The position numbers and the translations under genes are program-made. From NCBI RefSeq assembly GCF_020614395.1, contig NZ_CP085324.1, forward strand, positions 248,001 through 312,000: a stretch of 64,000 nucleotides of DNA, written 5' to 3'. Of this stretch, positions 32,356 to 42,920 are shown piece by piece (positions within the stretch are counted from its first letter, which is position 1; every line of letters starts with the position of its first letter). This DNA is from Salarchaeum japonicum (GTDB lineage: Archaea; Halobacteriota; Halobacteria; Halobacteriales; Halobacteriaceae). The notes below the pieces were generated by a model. The model was not told where the DNA came from, ran no database searches, and saw only the letters and a program-made list of their open reading frames with translations.

Positions 32356-32634
32356 ATGTTTGAATTCGTTATCGCGTTCGTCAACGCTATCGCACCGCTC
32401 CTGAACAACGCCGCTCTCGCCCCCGCTGAACTCACCGGAAACATCGCCACCGCCGGCGCCGCGCTCGGCGTCGGTGTCGCCGCGCTCGGTGCCGGTGTCG
32501 CGGAAGGCGGAATCGGTGCCGCGGCCGTCGGCGCTCTCGCCGAGGACGAGGAGTTCTTCGGGAACGCGATCCTGTTCACGGTTCTCCCCGAGACTCTCGT
32601 CATCCTCGCGATCGTCGTCATCTTCATCATCTAA
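32356..32634 (+). CDS. atpK: A-type ATP synthase subunit K (rotor ring)
   Basis: 92 aa with two membrane hairpin helices (about residues 26-50 and 70-92) joined by a polar loop near AEDEEFFGN, plus a hydrophobic N-terminus (VIAFVNAIAPLL). The carboxylate in the second helix (E in LPETLV) is the likely ion-binding site. Six bases after atpI and one base before atpE. Subunit K rings turn the central shaft. Confidence 0.93.
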   Translation: MFEFVIAFVNAIAPLLNNAALAPAELTGNIATAGAALGVGVAALGAGVAEGGIGAAAVGALAEDEEFFGNAILFTVLPETLVILAIVVIFII

Positions 32635-32635
32635 G

Positions 32636-33220
32636 ATGAGTCTGGACACGGTAGTCGAAGAGATCCGCGAGGACGCCCGGGAACGGGCCGACGAAATCCG
32701 CCAGGAGGGCGAGGAACGCGCCGACGACATCGTGTCGGCCGCCGAGTCCGAGGCCGACGACATCCGTGAGGAGGCCGAGGCGGAGGTCGAGCGCGAAATC
32801 GAACGCGAGCGCGAACAGGCGCTCTCCAGCGCGAAGCTCGACGCGAAACACGAGCGAATGAGCGCGCGCCGCGACGCCCTCGAATCCGTCCGCGAGGAAG
32901 TCGAGAACCGAATCGCGGGCCTCGACGGCGACGAGCGCGAGGAACTCACGCGCGCTCTGCTCGACGACGCGCTCGACTCGTTCGACGAGGACGAGCAGCT
33001 CGCCGTCCACTACGCGTCCGGCGACGAGGAACTCCTCTCGGACATCCTGGACGATTACACGCACGTCTCGCTCGCCGGCGAGTACGACTGCCTCGGCGGC
33101 GTCGTCGTCGAGAGCGAGTCCTCGCGAGTGCGCGTGAAGAACACGTTCGACTCGGTGCTCGACGACGTCTGGGAGGACGACCTCAAACAGATCAGTAACC
33201 GGCTCTTCGACGAACAATGA
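32636..33220 (+). CDS. atpE: A-type ATP synthase subunit E
   Basis: 194 aa from the ATG at 32636. The N-terminal two-thirds is a long charged helix (residues 1-100) and the C-terminus a globular domain (GGVVVESESSRVRVKNTFDSV), the standard peripheral-stalk E layout. It pairs with H to resist rotation of the head. Its stop overlaps the atpC start by ATGA. Confidence 0.93.
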   Translation: MSLDTVVEEIREDARERADEIRQEGEERADDIVSAAESEADDIREEAEAEVEREIEREREQALSSAKLDAKHERMSARRDALESVREEVENRIAGLDGDEREELTRALLDDALDSFDEDEQLAVHYASGDEELLSDILDDYTHVSLAGEYDCLGGVVVESESSRVRVKNTFDSVLDDVWEDDLKQISNRLFDEQ

Positions 33221-34272
33221 ACGTCATCAGCCGCGACGCATCGAACTACGCGTACGTCAACGCCCGCGTGAAGTCGCGGCGTGCCGTCCTCTTCGACGAG
33301 GACGACTACCGGACGCTGATGCGGATGGGGACGAGCGAAATCGCTCGGTTCCTGGAGGAGTCCGAGTACGAGGCGGAAGTGAACGACCTCGGCTCGCGGT
33401 TCTCGGGCGTCGACCTCGTCGAGTACGCGCTGAACCGAAACCTCGCGAAGCACTTCGACGACCTCCTCCAGTGGTCGCAGGGGACGCTCCGCGACCTCCT
33501 CGTCCGCTACTTCCGGAAGTTCGACGCGTGGAACGTCAAGACGGCGCTTCGCGGCGTCTACGCGGACACCGATCCGGCGGAGATCGAGCAGGACTTCATC
33601 CGAGCGGGCGAGCTCGACGACGACACGCTGTCGGTGCTCGCCGAGGCGGACGAGGTTCGGACGGTCGTCGACGCGCTCTCCGAGACGCTGTTCGGGGACG
33701 CGCTCGACGACGCGTACGGCGAGTACGAGGAGACGAACTCGCTCGTGCCGCTGGAGAACGCGGTCGACCTCGCGTTCTACGACCGCCTCCTGAAGCAAGT
33801 GCAGGGCACGTCCGCGGGCACCCGCGAGTTCGTGAAGTTCCTGCAGGCCGACATCGACTTCCGGAACGTCCGGAACGCGGTTCGCCTCGCGCGAAGCGGC
33901 GCGAACCTCGACCCCGCCGAGTACTACATCGAGGGCGGTCGGCTGTTCGAGCCGTCCGAACTCGACGCGCTCGCGGACAACTGGAACGAGCTCGTCGCCC
34001 GACTGCGGGACAGCCACTACGGGAACGAGTTGGCGGACGAACTGGACGAACTGGACGAAGCGGGCAGTCTCATCGCGTTCGAGCACGCGCTCGACGCCGC
34101 GCTCCTCTCCTACTCGAAACACCTCTCGCACGTGTTCCCGCTGTCCGTGTGTCCCGTGCTCGGGTACGTGCTTGCGAAGGAGCGCGAAGTGGACAACGTC
34201 CGCGCCATCGCGCGCGGCCGTGAGGTCGGTCTCACGGAAGAAGAGATCGAGGAGGAACTCGTCATCCTATGA
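33217..34272 (+). CDS. atpC: A-type ATP synthase subunit C
   Basis: 351 aa, all helical and acidic, starting YAYVNARVKSRRAVLFDEDDY and with three repeated helical domains typical of subunit C (V-type d), which couples the central shaft to the rotor ring. It overlaps atpE and atpF by 4 bp (ATGA at each end). Length and order match the haloarchaeal operon. Confidence 0.93.
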   Translation: MNVISRDASNYAYVNARVKSRRAVLFDEDDYRTLMRMGTSEIARFLEESEYEAEVNDLGSRFSGVDLVEYALNRNLAKHFDDLLQWSQGTLRDLLVRYFRKFDAWNVKTALRGVYADTDPAEIEQDFIRAGELDDDTLSVLAEADEVRTVVDALSETLFGDALDDAYGEYEETNSLVPLENAVDLAFYDRLLKQVQGTSAGTREFVKFLQADIDFRNVRNAVRLARSGANLDPAEYYIEGGRLFEPSELDALADNWNELVARLRDSHYGNELADELDELDEAGSLIAFEHALDAALLSYSKHLSHVFPLSVCPVLGYVLAKEREVDNVRAIARGREVGLTEEEIEEELVIL

Positions 34273-34610
34273 GTCAGGAAATAGCCGTCGTCGGGAGCGC
34301 CGAATTCACCACGGGTTTCCGACTGGCTGGCGTACAGACGTTCGAGAACGTCCCCGACGACGAGAAACCCGAGGAGCTCGACGAGGCCGTCGAAGGCGTG
34401 CTCGCGAACGACGATGTCGGTATCGTCGTGATGCACGCGGACGACCTCGACTACCTCTCCCGGCAGACCCGCCAGAACGTGGAGACGAGCGTCGAACCGA
34501 CGGTCGTCACCATCGGGAGCGGCGAGGCGGGCGGGAGCGGCCTCCGCGAACAAATCAAGCGCGCCATCGGTATCGACCTGATGGCGGAAGAAGACGGTGA
34601 GAACGAATGA
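34269..34610 (+). CDS. atpF: A-type ATP synthase subunit F
   Basis: 113 aa with a Rossmann-like fold ([18 protein letters not shown], then [13 protein letters not shown] and PTVVTIGSG), matching subunit F of the central stalk. It overlaps atpC and atpA by 4 bp. Regulates coupling in the stalk. Confidence 0.93.
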   Translation: MSQEIAVVGSAEFTTGFRLAGVQTFENVPDDEKPEELDEAVEGVLANDDVGIVVMHADDLDYLSRQTRQNVETSVEPTVVTIGSGEAGGSGLREQIKRAIGIDLMAEEDGENE

Positions 34611-36364
34611 GTCAGGCAGAAACAATCACTGATTCCGGCGAAATCGAGAGCGTGAGCGGTCCCGTCGTGACCGCCACGGACCTCGACGCCCAGATGAACG
34701 ACGTCGTGTACGTCGGTGAAGAGGGGCTGATGGGTGAGGTCATCGAAATCGAAGGCGGCGTGACGACCATCCAGGTCTACGAGGAGACGTCCGCGGTCGC
34801 ACCCGGCGAACCCGTCGAGAACACGGGCGACCCGCTGACCGTGGACCTCGGGCCGGGCATGCTGGACTCCATCTACGACGGCGTCCAGCGCCCGCTCGAC
34901 GTGCTCGAAGACGAGATGGGTGCCTTCCTCGACCGTGGTGTCGACGCACCGGGTATCGACATGGAGAAGGAGTGGGAGTTCACGCCCACCGTCTCCGAGG
35001 GCGACGTCGTCGAACCTGGCGACGTCGTCGGTACGGTCGACGAAACCGAGAGCATCGAACACAAGGTTCTCGTCCCGCCCCGCCACGAGGGTGGCGAGGT
35101 CACGAGCGTGAGCGAGGGCGAGTACACCGTCACAGACCCCGTGGTCGAACTCGACTCGGGCGAGACGGTGACGATGCACCAGGAGTGGCCGGTTCGCGAA
35201 GCCCGACCCACGGTGGACAAGCACACGCCCGAGACGCCGCTCGTCACGGGTCAGCGCGTCCAGGACGGCCTGTTCCCGCTCGCGAAGGGTGGGACGGCGG
35301 CGATTCCGGGGCCGTTCGGATCCGGGAAGACCGTCACTCAGCAACAGCTCGCGAAGTGGTCTGACGCGGACATCGTCGTCTACATCGGGTGCGGCGAGCG
35401 CGGAAACGAGATGACGGAAGTCATCGAGGACTTCCCCGAGCTCGAAGACCCCAAGTCGGGGAACGCGCTGATGGCGCGCACGTGCCTCATCGCGAACACC
35501 TCGAACATGCCGGTCGCCGCACGCGAGTCCTGCATCTACACGGGCGTCACCATCGCGGAGCACTACCGCGACATGGGGTACGACGTCGCGCTGATGGCCG
35601 ACTCCACCAGCCGGTGGGCGGAGGCGATGCGCGAAATCAGCAGCCGGCTCGAAGAGATGCCGGGCGAAGAGGGCTACCCCGCCTACCTCGCGAGCCGTCT
35701 CGCGCAGTTCTACGAGCGCGCGGGCCTGTTCGAGAACCTCAACGGCAGCGAGGGCTCCGTCTCGGTCGTGGGCGCGGTCAGCCCGCCGGGCGGCGATTTC
35801 TCCGAGCCGGTCACCCAGAACACGCTCCGCATCGTGAAGACGTTCTGGGCGCTCGACTCCGACCTCGCGGAACGCCGGCACTTCCCCTCGATTAACTGGA
35901 ACGAGTCCTACTCGCTCTACAAGGATCAGCTCGACGACTGGTGGCGTGAGAACGTCGCCGAGGACTGGCCGGACGAGCGCCAGTGGGCAGTGGACGTGCT
36001 CGACGAGGAAGCCGACCTCCAGGAGATCGTGCAGCTCGTCGGCGAGGACGCGCTCCCGGACGACCAGCGCCTCACGCTCGACGTGGCGCGCTACATCCGG
36101 GAGGCGTTCCTCCAGCAGAACGCGCTCCACGACGTGGACACGTACTGTCCGCCCGAGAAGACCTACCTCATCCTCACCGCCATCCACCACTACAGCGAGG
36201 AGGCGTTCCGCGCGCTCGAAGCGGGCGTCCCCGTGGAGGAAATCACGGACGTCGACGCCGCGCCCCGTCTGAACCGGCTCGGCACGACGCCGGACGACGA
36301 GACCGAGGCGGAGGTCGAGGAGATCAAAGAACAGCTCACCGAACAGCTCCGGGAGAAGTACTAA
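34607..36364 (+). CDS. atpA: A-type ATP synthase subunit A (catalytic)
   Basis: 585 aa. P-loop GPFGSGKT at residues 235-242, the A-subunit-specific non-homologous insert at about 115-195, and the catalytic region [12 protein letters not shown] and [14 protein letters not shown]. No intein or frameshift seen. Three copies with three B subunits form the catalytic head. ATGA overlap with atpF. Confidence 0.96.
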   Translation: MSQAETITDSGEIESVSGPVVTATDLDAQMNDVVYVGEEGLMGEVIEIEGGVTTIQVYEETSAVAPGEPVENTGDPLTVDLGPGMLDSIYDGVQRPLDVLEDEMGAFLDRGVDAPGIDMEKEWEFTPTVSEGDVVEPGDVVGTVDETESIEHKVLVPPRHEGGEVTSVSEGEYTVTDPVVELDSGETVTMHQEWPVREARPTVDKHTPETPLVTGQRVQDGLFPLAKGGTAAIPGPFGSGKTVTQQQLAKWSDADIVVYIGCGERGNEMTEVIEDFPELEDPKSGNALMARTCLIANTSNMPVAARESCIYTGVTIAEHYRDMGYDVALMADSTSRWAEAMREISSRLEEMPGEEGYPAYLASRLAQFYERAGLFENLNGSEGSVSVVGAVSPPGGDFSEPVTQNTLRIVKTFWALDSDLAERRHFPSINWNESYSLYKDQLDDWWRENVAEDWPDERQWAVDVLDEEADLQEIVQLVGEDALPDDQRLTLDVARYIREAFLQQNALHDVDTYCPPEKTYLILTAIHHYSEEAFRALEAGVPVEEITDVDAAPRLNRLGTTPDDETEAEVEEIKEQLTEQLREKY

Positions 36365-37800
36365 TGAAAGAGTACCAGACCATCACCGAAGTCAGCGGCC
36401 CGCTGGTCTACGTCGAGACCGACGAACCGATCGGGTACGACGAGATCGTCGAGATCGAAACCCCGAGCGGCGAGACCAAGCGCGGTCAGGTCCTCGAATC
36501 CAGCGACGGACTCGTCGCGATTCAGGTGTTCGAGGGCACGGAAGGTATCGGTCAGGACGCCTCGGTGCGGTTCCTCGGCGAGACGATGAAGATGCCCGTG
36601 ACCGAGGACCTCCTCGGTCGCGTGCTCGACGGCTCCGGGAACCCAATCGACGGCGGTCCCGACATCGTGCCGGACGAGCGCCGCGACATCATCGGCTCCG
36701 CTATCAACCCGCACGCCCGCGAGTACCCCGAGGACTTCATCCAGACGGGCGTCTCGTCCATCGACGGGATGAACACGCTCGTGCGCGGCCAGAAACTCCC
36801 CATCTTCAGCGCGTCCGGCCTCCCGCACAACGACCTCGCGCTCCAGATCGCGCGTCAGGCCGAGGTGCCGGAGGAGGGCGACGAGGACGACGACACGGAG
36901 TTCGCGGTCGTGTTCGGCGCGATGGGTATCACGCAGGAGGAGGCGAACGAGTTCATGGACGACTTCGAGCGCACCGGCGCGCTCGAACGGTCCGTGGTGT
37001 TCACGAACCTCGCCGACGACCCGGCCGTGGAGCGGACGATTACGCCGCGGCTCGCGCTCACCACCGCCGAGTACCTCGCGTTCGACAAGGACTACCACGT
37101 TCTCGTCATCCTCACGGATATGACGAACTACTGTGAGGCGCTGCGCGAAATCGGCGCGGCGCGCGAGGAAGTCCCGGGCCGCCGTGGCTACCCCGGGTAC
37201 ATGTACACCGACCTCGCGCAGCTCTACGAGCGCGCGGGCCGCATCAAGGGCCGGGAGGGCACGGTGACGCAGCTCCCCATCCTGACGATGCCGGGTGACG
37301 ACGAGACGCACCCGATTCCCGACCTCACGGGCTACATCACGGAGGGCCAGATCATGATGGATCGCGACCTGAACAGTCAGGGCGTCACGCCGCCCGTGGA
37401 CGTCTCCCCCAGCCTCAGCCGGCTGATGGACGACGGTATCGGCGAGGGTCTCACCCGCGCCGACCACGGCGACGTGGCCGACCAGCTGTTCGCCGCGTAC
37501 GCGGAGGGGAAAGACCTCCGCGACCTCGTGAACATCGTCGGGCGGGAAGCGCTCAGCGAGCGCGACAACAAGTATCTCGACTTCGCGGACGCGTTCGAGT
37601 CCGAGTTCGTCGACCAGGGCTTCGACACCGACCGCAGCATCGAGCAGACGCTCAGCATCGGCTGGGACGTGCTGTCGATGCTCCCGAAGGAGGAGCTCAA
37701 CCGCCTCGACGAGGAGCACATCGAGCAGTACTACACGGAGGACGTGGAGGTCGAGACGGACTCCGAGGAGTCCGACGACTCACCCGTCAGCGCGGACTAG
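36364..37800 (+). CDS. atpB: A-type ATP synthase subunit B (regulatory)
   Basis: 478 aa starting [17 protein letters not shown] at 36364. It has the nucleotide-binding subunit fold without a canonical P-loop ([20 protein letters not shown] in its place), and [12 protein letters not shown], as in non-catalytic B subunits. The start shares one base with the atpA stop (TAATG). Confidence 0.96.
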   Translation: MKEYQTITEVSGPLVYVETDEPIGYDEIVEIETPSGETKRGQVLESSDGLVAIQVFEGTEGIGQDASVRFLGETMKMPVTEDLLGRVLDGSGNPIDGGPDIVPDERRDIIGSAINPHAREYPEDFIQTGVSSIDGMNTLVRGQKLPIFSASGLPHNDLALQIARQAEVPEEGDEDDDTEFAVVFGAMGITQEEANEFMDDFERTGALERSVVFTNLADDPAVERTITPRLALTTAEYLAFDKDYHVLVILTDMTNYCEALREIGAAREEVPGRRGYPGYMYTDLAQLYERAGRIKGREGTVTQLPILTMPGDDETHPIPDLTGYITEGQIMMDRDLNSQGVTPPVDVSPSLSRLMDDGIGEGLTRADHGDVADQLFAAYAEGKDLRDLVNIVGREALSERDNKYLDFADAFESEFVDQGFDTDRSIEQTLSIGWDVLSMLPKEELNRLDEEHIEQYYTEDVEVETDSEESDDSPVSAD

Positions 37801-37804
37801 AACG

Positions 37805-38461
37805 ATGGCAGGAGACGTCAAACCCACGCGCAAGAACCTGATGGAGATCGAGGAGCGCATCGAGTTCTCCGAGAGCGGGCACGACACGCTCGAACAGAAG
37901 CGTGACGGCCTCATCATGGAGTTCATGGACATCCTCGACACCGCGCAGGACGTGCGCTCCGACCTCGAAGACGACTACGAGGACGCGCAGAAGAAGATCA
38001 ACATGGCGCGCGCGATGGAGGGCGACGTCGCCGTTCGCGGGGCTGCGGCCGCCTTGAAGGAGGAGCCGGAGCTCAGCGTGGAGTCGAAGAACATCATGGG
38101 CGTCGTCGTCCCCCAGATCGAGTCCTCGAAGGTGAAGAAGAACCTCGACGAGCGCGGGTACGGCGTCATCGGCACGTCCGCGCGCATCGACGAGGCCGCG
38201 GACGCCTACGAGGAACTCCTCGAATCCATCATCCTCGCGGCCGAGGTGGAGACGGCGATGAAGAAGATGCTCGAAGAGATCGAGCAGACGAAGCGCCGCG
38301 TGAACGCCCTCGAATTCAACATCCTGCCGGAACTCCGGGAGAACCAGGATTACATCGAGCAGAAGCTCGAAGAGCAGGAGCGCGAGGAGACGTTCCGCAT
38401 GAAGAAAGTGAAGAACAAGAAGGAAGAAGAGGCGAAGCAGGCGCGCGAGGCCGAGACGTAG
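37805..38461 (+). CDS. atpD: A-type ATP synthase subunit D
   Basis: 218 aa, two long helices at the ends (residues 3-60 and 130-200), the coiled-coil central rotor shaft, with a short globular middle. N-terminus [18 protein letters not shown] is diagnostic. Last gene of the operon, 4 bp after atpB. Confidence 0.95.
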   Translation: MAGDVKPTRKNLMEIEERIEFSESGHDTLEQKRDGLIMEFMDILDTAQDVRSDLEDDYEDAQKKINMARAMEGDVAVRGAAAALKEEPELSVESKNIMGVVVPQIESSKVKKNLDERGYGVIGTSARIDEAADAYEELLESIILAAEVETAMKKMLEEIEQTKRRVNALEFNILPELRENQDYIEQKLEEQEREETFRMKKVKNKKEEEAKQAREAET

Positions 38462-38506
38462 CCCGCGCAACGCCACCTACATCCGTTCTCACCGCGTTTT
38501 CGACGT

Positions 38507-38902
38507 ATGCCGTGTGCTCTCTGTGACGGCGACCAGCTCTCCTTTCCGGTGCCCGACGCGGCGGGCGAGCACCTGCCGGACGACCGGCCGGGTGCGGCGC
38601 TCTGCACGCACTGTCTCGCGGTCGAACCCGTGGACGACCCGCCATCGGCGTATCCCGCGTTCTCGGAGTCGATTCCTGGGTTTCCCGACGGCGAGGCGGG
38701 CGCGGTAGTCGCGTGCGTGTTCGCGCTCGTGGACTCGCTCGCGCTCTACCGCGCGGAGGTATCGGCGCTCGCGGACGCGGCGGAGCGCCGGGGCGTGGAC
38801 GTTCTCCTCCTCATCGACCGCCTTGCCGCGACCGACGGCGTGGAGCCGTACTTCGACGTGTCCCGGCGGGGTACGCAGCTCGAACAGCTCCTCTACGAGT
38901 AG
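38507..38902 (+). CDS. haloarchaeal protein with N-terminal CX2C (DUF6276-like)
   Basis: 131 aa. CALC at residues 3-6 and CTHC at residues 34-37 form a probable zinc ribbon; the rest is helical with conserved FALVDSLALYR. I recall DUF6276 for this family, function unknown. It lies 45 bp after atpD, so it may be read on the end of the ATP synthase transcript, but nothing in the sequence ties it to that enzyme. Confidence 0.8.
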   Translation: MPCALCDGDQLSFPVPDAAGEHLPDDRPGAALCTHCLAVEPVDDPPSAYPAFSESIPGFPDGEAGAVVACVFALVDSLALYRAEVSALADAAERRGVDVLLLIDRLAATDGVEPYFDVSRRGTQLEQLLYE

Positions 38903-38944
38903 CGCGCCCCTGACACTTATTCTGGTTCGGGACGACTGACGGGT

Positions 38945-40498
38945 ATGGATACCGCCTGGGCGAACCCCGACCGGCTGGCGGCGTTGCGCGAGGGCCTCAC
39001 GCGAGTCGGCGACCGACCGACGTTTCCCGTGGAAGCGCCGTTCACGGGCGAGCGTATCGCGGACGTGCCCGCGTGCATCGCGGCGGACGTGGACGCGGCC
39101 GTCGCGCAGGCGCGGGAGGCGGGCACGGCGTGGGCCGCCCGTCCGGTGGCGGAGCGCGCGGACGTGCTCTCGGACTTCCACGATATCGTGCTCGACCGCC
39201 AGGACGACCTGCTGGACGTGATGCAGCTCGAAACCGGGAAGACGCGGCGGGACGCGTTCGAGGAGGTGTTGGACGTGGCGGCGACGGCCCAGCACTACGC
39301 GACACGCACCGACCTGCTCGCGTCTGAGCGCCGCGCGGGCGCGCTCCCCGGCCTCACGAAGACGGTCGTCCACCGCCACCCCGTCGGCGTCGTCGGCCTC
39401 ATCACGCCCTGGAACTACCCGCTCACGCTCACCGTCTCGGACGCCCTCCCGGCACTCCTCGCGGGCAACGGCGTCGTCCTGAAGCCCGACGAGTCCACCA
39501 CGCACACCGCGTTGCTCGCCCGCGACCTCCTCGAAGACGCCGGCCTCCCGCCCGGCCTCCTCCAGGTCGTCTCGGGAGACGGTGCCGACCTCGGCGAACC
39601 CCTGATTTCGCGCGTCGACCACATCGGATTCACGGGTTCGACGGCGGTCGGACGGGAGGTCGGCGCGCTCGCGGGCGAACACCTCACCGACGTGTCGCTC
39701 GAACTCGGCGGGAAGAACCCCCTGCTCGTGCTGGACGACGCCGACCCCGAGAAGGCGGCGGCGGGCGCGGTTCGAGCGTCGTTCGCGAACGCCGGTCAGC
39801 TCTGCATCTCCACGGAACGCCTCTACGTCCACGCCGACGCCTACGACGAGTTCGTGGACGCGTTCGTCCGCGAGACCCGGAACCTCGCGCTCGGCGCGGG
39901 GTTCGAGTACGGCCCCGAGATGGGGAGCCTGCAGTCCGAACAGCAACTGGAGAAGGTCGCGGCGCACGTCGAGGACGCCGTGGCGCGCGGCGCGACCGTG
40001 CTCGCCGGCGGCCGCGACCGCCCCGACCTCGGCCCCTACTTCTACGAACCCACGGTTCTGGAGGACGTGACCGCGGAGATGACGCTCTCCGGCGAGGAGA
40101 CGTTCGGGCCCGTGGTCGCGCTCTACGAGGTCGATTCCGTCGAGGAGGCGGTCGAGCGCGCGAACGACTCCCCGTACGGGCTGAACGCGTCGGTCTGGAC
40201 GACGGACACCGACCGCGGGGAGCGGGTGGCGGAGCGCATCGAGTGCGGAACGGTGAACGTGAACGAGGGGTACGCGGCCGCGTGGGCGTCCATCGACGCG
40301 CCGATGGGCGGGATGAAGGACTCCGGGGTCGGTCGCCGGCACGGCGACGAGGGCCTCCTGAAGTACACGGAGTCCCAGACGGTCGCGACCCAGCGCGGCG
40401 TCCGCATCGACCCCGGGCCGCTCCCGCAGTCCCTCTGGACGGCCGGTCTCACGCTCGGCCTGCGCGCGCTGAAGCGCGTCTCGGGGTGGGTGCGGTGA
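38945..40498 (+). CDS. NAD(P)-dependent aldehyde dehydrogenase (succinate-semialdehyde type)
   Basis: 517 aa. Rossmann cofactor motif FTGSTAVGREV (229-239), general base E253 in LELGGKN and catalytic C287 in NAGQLC. The region PWNYPLTL binds the coenzyme. The N-terminus and substrate loop resemble succinate-semialdehyde dehydrogenases, but aldehyde range is uncertain. The stop overlaps the GTG start of a reductase-like SDR (GTGA), so the two act together, perhaps in aldehyde and alcohol or acyl conversion. Confidence 0.9.
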   Translation: MDTAWANPDRLAALREGLTRVGDRPTFPVEAPFTGERIADVPACIAADVDAAVAQAREAGTAWAARPVAERADVLSDFHDIVLDRQDDLLDVMQLETGKTRRDAFEEVLDVAATAQHYATRTDLLASERRAGALPGLTKTVVHRHPVGVVGLITPWNYPLTLTVSDALPALLAGNGVVLKPDESTTHTALLARDLLEDAGLPPGLLQVVSGDGADLGEPLISRVDHIGFTGSTAVGREVGALAGEHLTDVSLELGGKNPLLVLDDADPEKAAAGAVRASFANAGQLCISTERLYVHADAYDEFVDAFVRETRNLALGAGFEYGPEMGSLQSEQQLEKVAAHVEDAVARGATVLAGGRDRPDLGPYFYEPTVLEDVTAEMTLSGEETFGPVVALYEVDSVEEAVERANDSPYGLNASVWTTDTDRGERVAERIECGTVNVNEGYAAAWASIDAPMGGMKDSGVGRRHGDEGLLKYTESQTVATQRGVRIDPGPLPQSLWTAGLTLGLRALKRVSGWVR

Positions 40499-41556
40499 GC
40501 GTCTTCCTCACGGGCTTCCCGGGCTTCCTCGGGTCGGCGCTCGTCGAACGCCTCCGCGACCGCACTGACCGCATCGACTGCTTGATTCAGTCCCGGTACC
40601 GCGAACAGGCCGAAACGCGCGGCGAAGCCATCGCCGGCGACGACTGGCGGGAGACCATCGCACTCCACGAGGGCGACATCACGCAGTCCCACCTCGGCCT
40701 CGGCCCCGACACCTACGACCGCCTCCAGGCGGACGCCGACGAGGTGTTCCACCTCGCCGCCGTCTACGACCTCGCCGTCGAGCGCGAGGTCGGGATGGCA
40801 GTGAACGTCGAGGGCACGGAGCGCGTCCTCGACTTCGCCGCGGACGCCGACCTCCGCCGCCTCCAGTACGTGAGCACGTGCTACGTCTCCGGCCGCCACG
40901 ACGGCGTGTTCCGCGAGACCGACCTCGACGTGGGCCAGTCCTTCAACAACCACTACGAGGAGACGAAGTTCCTCGCCGAACGCGCCGTCCAAGCGCGGAT
41001 GGACGAGATTCCCACGACCGTCTATCGGCCCGCCATCGCCGTCGGCGACTCCGCGACGGGCGAGACCCAGAAGTACGACGGCCCCTACTTCGTCCTCCAG
41101 TGGCTCCTCCGCTGTCCCGGTATCGCGCCCGTCCCGTTCATGCCGGGGTCGCTCGACACCGAACTGAACGTCGTCCCCCGCGACTTCGTCGTGGACGCCA
41201 TCGACGAACTCAGCCGACTGGAGCGCTCCTCGGGCACCGTCTACCAGCTCTGCGACCCGAACCCGCCGACGATTCCCGAACTCACCGCGTTACTCGCGGA
41301 CGCCGCCGACACCCGCACGCTCCCCGTCCCGAGCACGCGCGGCCTCACGAAACGCCTCCTCCGCACCCGCCTCGGCCGCGAAACCGGCATCCTCCCGGAG
41401 TCCGTGGACTACTTCACGCACCCGACGACGTACGTCTGCCCGAACACCCGCCGCGACCTCGAACACGCCGCGTGTCCGCCGTTCGAGAGCTACGTCGACA
41501 CGCTCGTCGACTACGTCAGAGAACACCCGGAGATAGACTCGAACGCGATGGTTTAG
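40495..41556 (+). CDS. NAD(P)-binding SDR resembling acyl/thioester reductases
   Basis: 353 aa, starting with GTG at 40495 inside the aldehyde dehydrogenase stop. Rossmann motif TGFPGFLGSALV (residues 5-16), YVSTCYVSG and YEETKFLAER (YxxxK), as in the extended SDR/NAD_binding_4 group that reduces fatty acyl or carrier-bound thioesters to aldehydes. Coupled with an aldehyde dehydrogenase it could supply or remove aldehydes. The stop interlocks with prf1 by 4 bp (TTAG). Confidence 0.88.
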   Translation: MSVFLTGFPGFLGSALVERLRDRTDRIDCLIQSRYREQAETRGEAIAGDDWRETIALHEGDITQSHLGLGPDTYDRLQADADEVFHLAAVYDLAVEREVGMAVNVEGTERVLDFAADADLRRLQYVSTCYVSGRHDGVFRETDLDVGQSFNNHYEETKFLAERAVQARMDEIPTTVYRPAIAVGDSATGETQKYDGPYFVLQWLLRCPGIAPVPFMPGSLDTELNVVPRDFVVDAIDELSRLERSSGTVYQLCDPNPPTIPELTALLADAADTRTLPVPSTRGLTKRLLRTRLGRETGILPESVDYFTHPTTYVCPNTRRDLEHAACPPFESYVDTLVDYVREHPEIDSNAMV

Positions 41557-42809
41557 ATTCCGGTGTCGTACCGGAGGAGACCCGCGATACCGCCGAACGC
41601 CGTGAGGAGCTGTTCGCCCTTCTCGAAGTCCGTGCTGATGAAGTGCGTGTCCGTCCCGCGCTGGTCGGCGATCTCCATCAGGAAGTCGATGACGTCCTCG
41701 CGCTCGCCGTCGTCCGCCGCGACCGTCGCGTCGCAGTCCGTGCAGTCGTGACTCGGCGTGGACGCGCGCCGGTCGACGACCTCGTACTCCTCGTGGCCGT
41801 TCTCGCACTCGTAGACGACCACGTCCTTCCGCAAGTCCTCGCTCAACAGGAGCCTATCCACGGACCCCATCACGAGGTTCTGGCGGGTCGGCTCGAACCC
41901 GTACGTGGCGAGGCCGCCGCCCTGGAGTTCCGAGAAGAACTCGTTCATGTCGTCCTTGTCCTGCATCAACTCCGCCTCGGAGAGCGCCTCCGACCCCGCG
42001 TCCACGAGGTCGCTCAGCCCGGACTCGTCCGTGTACGAGACGTCGAACTTCCCGAGCACCTTGTCCTGGAGTTCGTGGTGGAGGTAGTCGCCGTCGAGGA
42101 ACTCGTCCTTCGTCGGACTCGGGCCGCCCACCAGAATCCCGTCGAGTTCGTGGCGCTTCGCGACGAACAGGTCGTTCGCCATCCCCGCGACCTCTTGGTA
42201 GAAGTTGTCGATAGCCTCCAACCGCAGTCGCGCGAACCGCTGCGCTGACTGTCCACCTTTCCGCTGCTTCCCGGGGACGAGCGAACTCGCGGACTTCACG
42301 GGCTCCACGCGCTTGCCCTTCAGCCACCCGACGTTCGCCTCCCGCCGGTCGAGCACGATGAGACCGTACAGGCCCTTGTCCGCTAGCATGTGCTCCAGCG
42401 GCTCCGTCAGGAACTCGCTGTCGCAGTGGTAGCGGAACGACTCCACCGGCTGCGGCGGATTCTCCAGCACCTCCGTCACCATCTTCGTCTGCCCGCCGCC
42501 CGAATCCACCGCGCCCGAGAACAACACCATCCCGTTCTCCGGCGGGAACGTATCGTAGTACCGCAAGCGGTCTTTGATAGACGTCAGGGCGTCCTGCACG
42601 TTCGTCCGCGTCTGCTTCGACTTGATGTTCGACGCCTCCGAGTGCTCCTGCGTGACGTGCGCCACCACGTCAGAAATCTGGCGATCCGGCGGAATGTAGA
42701 TAGTGACGAGCTGCGTCCCCGAACCGGAGTACTCCTTCAGCTCCTCGATGAGCTTCCGGAACTCGTACTTCTTCCGGTCTTCGGACTGCTCCTCCTGCTG
42801 TTCACTCAT
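41553..42809 (-). CDS. prf1: archaeal peptide chain release factor 1
   Basis: 418 aa. NIKS stop-codon recognition loop at residues 61-64, the GGQ peptidyl-hydrolysis motif at 185-187 (KQRKGGQSAQR) and the C-terminal L7Ae-like domain with a CDATV-containing mini-ribbon. It reads all three stop codons. TATA-like TTACTTA (minus strand, about 42835-42841) lies 26 nt upstream of the ATG. The 5' flank borders a hairpin array. Confidence 0.95.
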   Translation of the reverse strand: MSEQQEEQSEDRKKYEFRKLIEELKEYSGSGTQLVTIYIPPDRQISDVVAHVTQEHSEASNIKSKQTRTNVQDALTSIKDRLRYYDTFPPENGMVLFSGAVDSGGGQTKMVTEVLENPPQPVESFRYHCDSEFLTEPLEHMLADKGLYGLIVLDRREANVGWLKGKRVEPVKSASSLVPGKQRKGGQSAQRFARLRLEAIDNFYQEVAGMANDLFVAKRHELDGILVGGPSPTKDEFLDGDYLHHELQDKVLGKFDVSYTDESGLSDLVDAGSEALSEAELMQDKDDMNEFFSELQGGGLATYGFEPTRQNLVMGSVDRLLLSEDLRKDVVVYECENGHEEYEVVDRRASTPSHDCTDCDATVAADDGEREDVIDFLMEIADQRGTDTHFISTDFEKGEQLLTAFGGIAGLLRYDTGI

Positions 42810-42920
42810 TACGCCGAACTAGCCCGCGAAACGGTAAGTAACCTTTGACACTCCCAGCACGCCCACACGCGGCCGCTGCGCACCCGACACACACCCCGCG
42901 CCGGCCACTCCTCCGCGTCC

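Noticed and set aside
34607-36364. Possible intein in atpA
   Set aside because: The subunit has normal length (585 aa) and an uninterrupted P-loop; no intein splice motifs are seen.
38489-40342. 617-codon minus frame
   Set aside because: Antisense to the aldehyde dehydrogenase and DUF6276-like genes, which carry clear active-site motifs.
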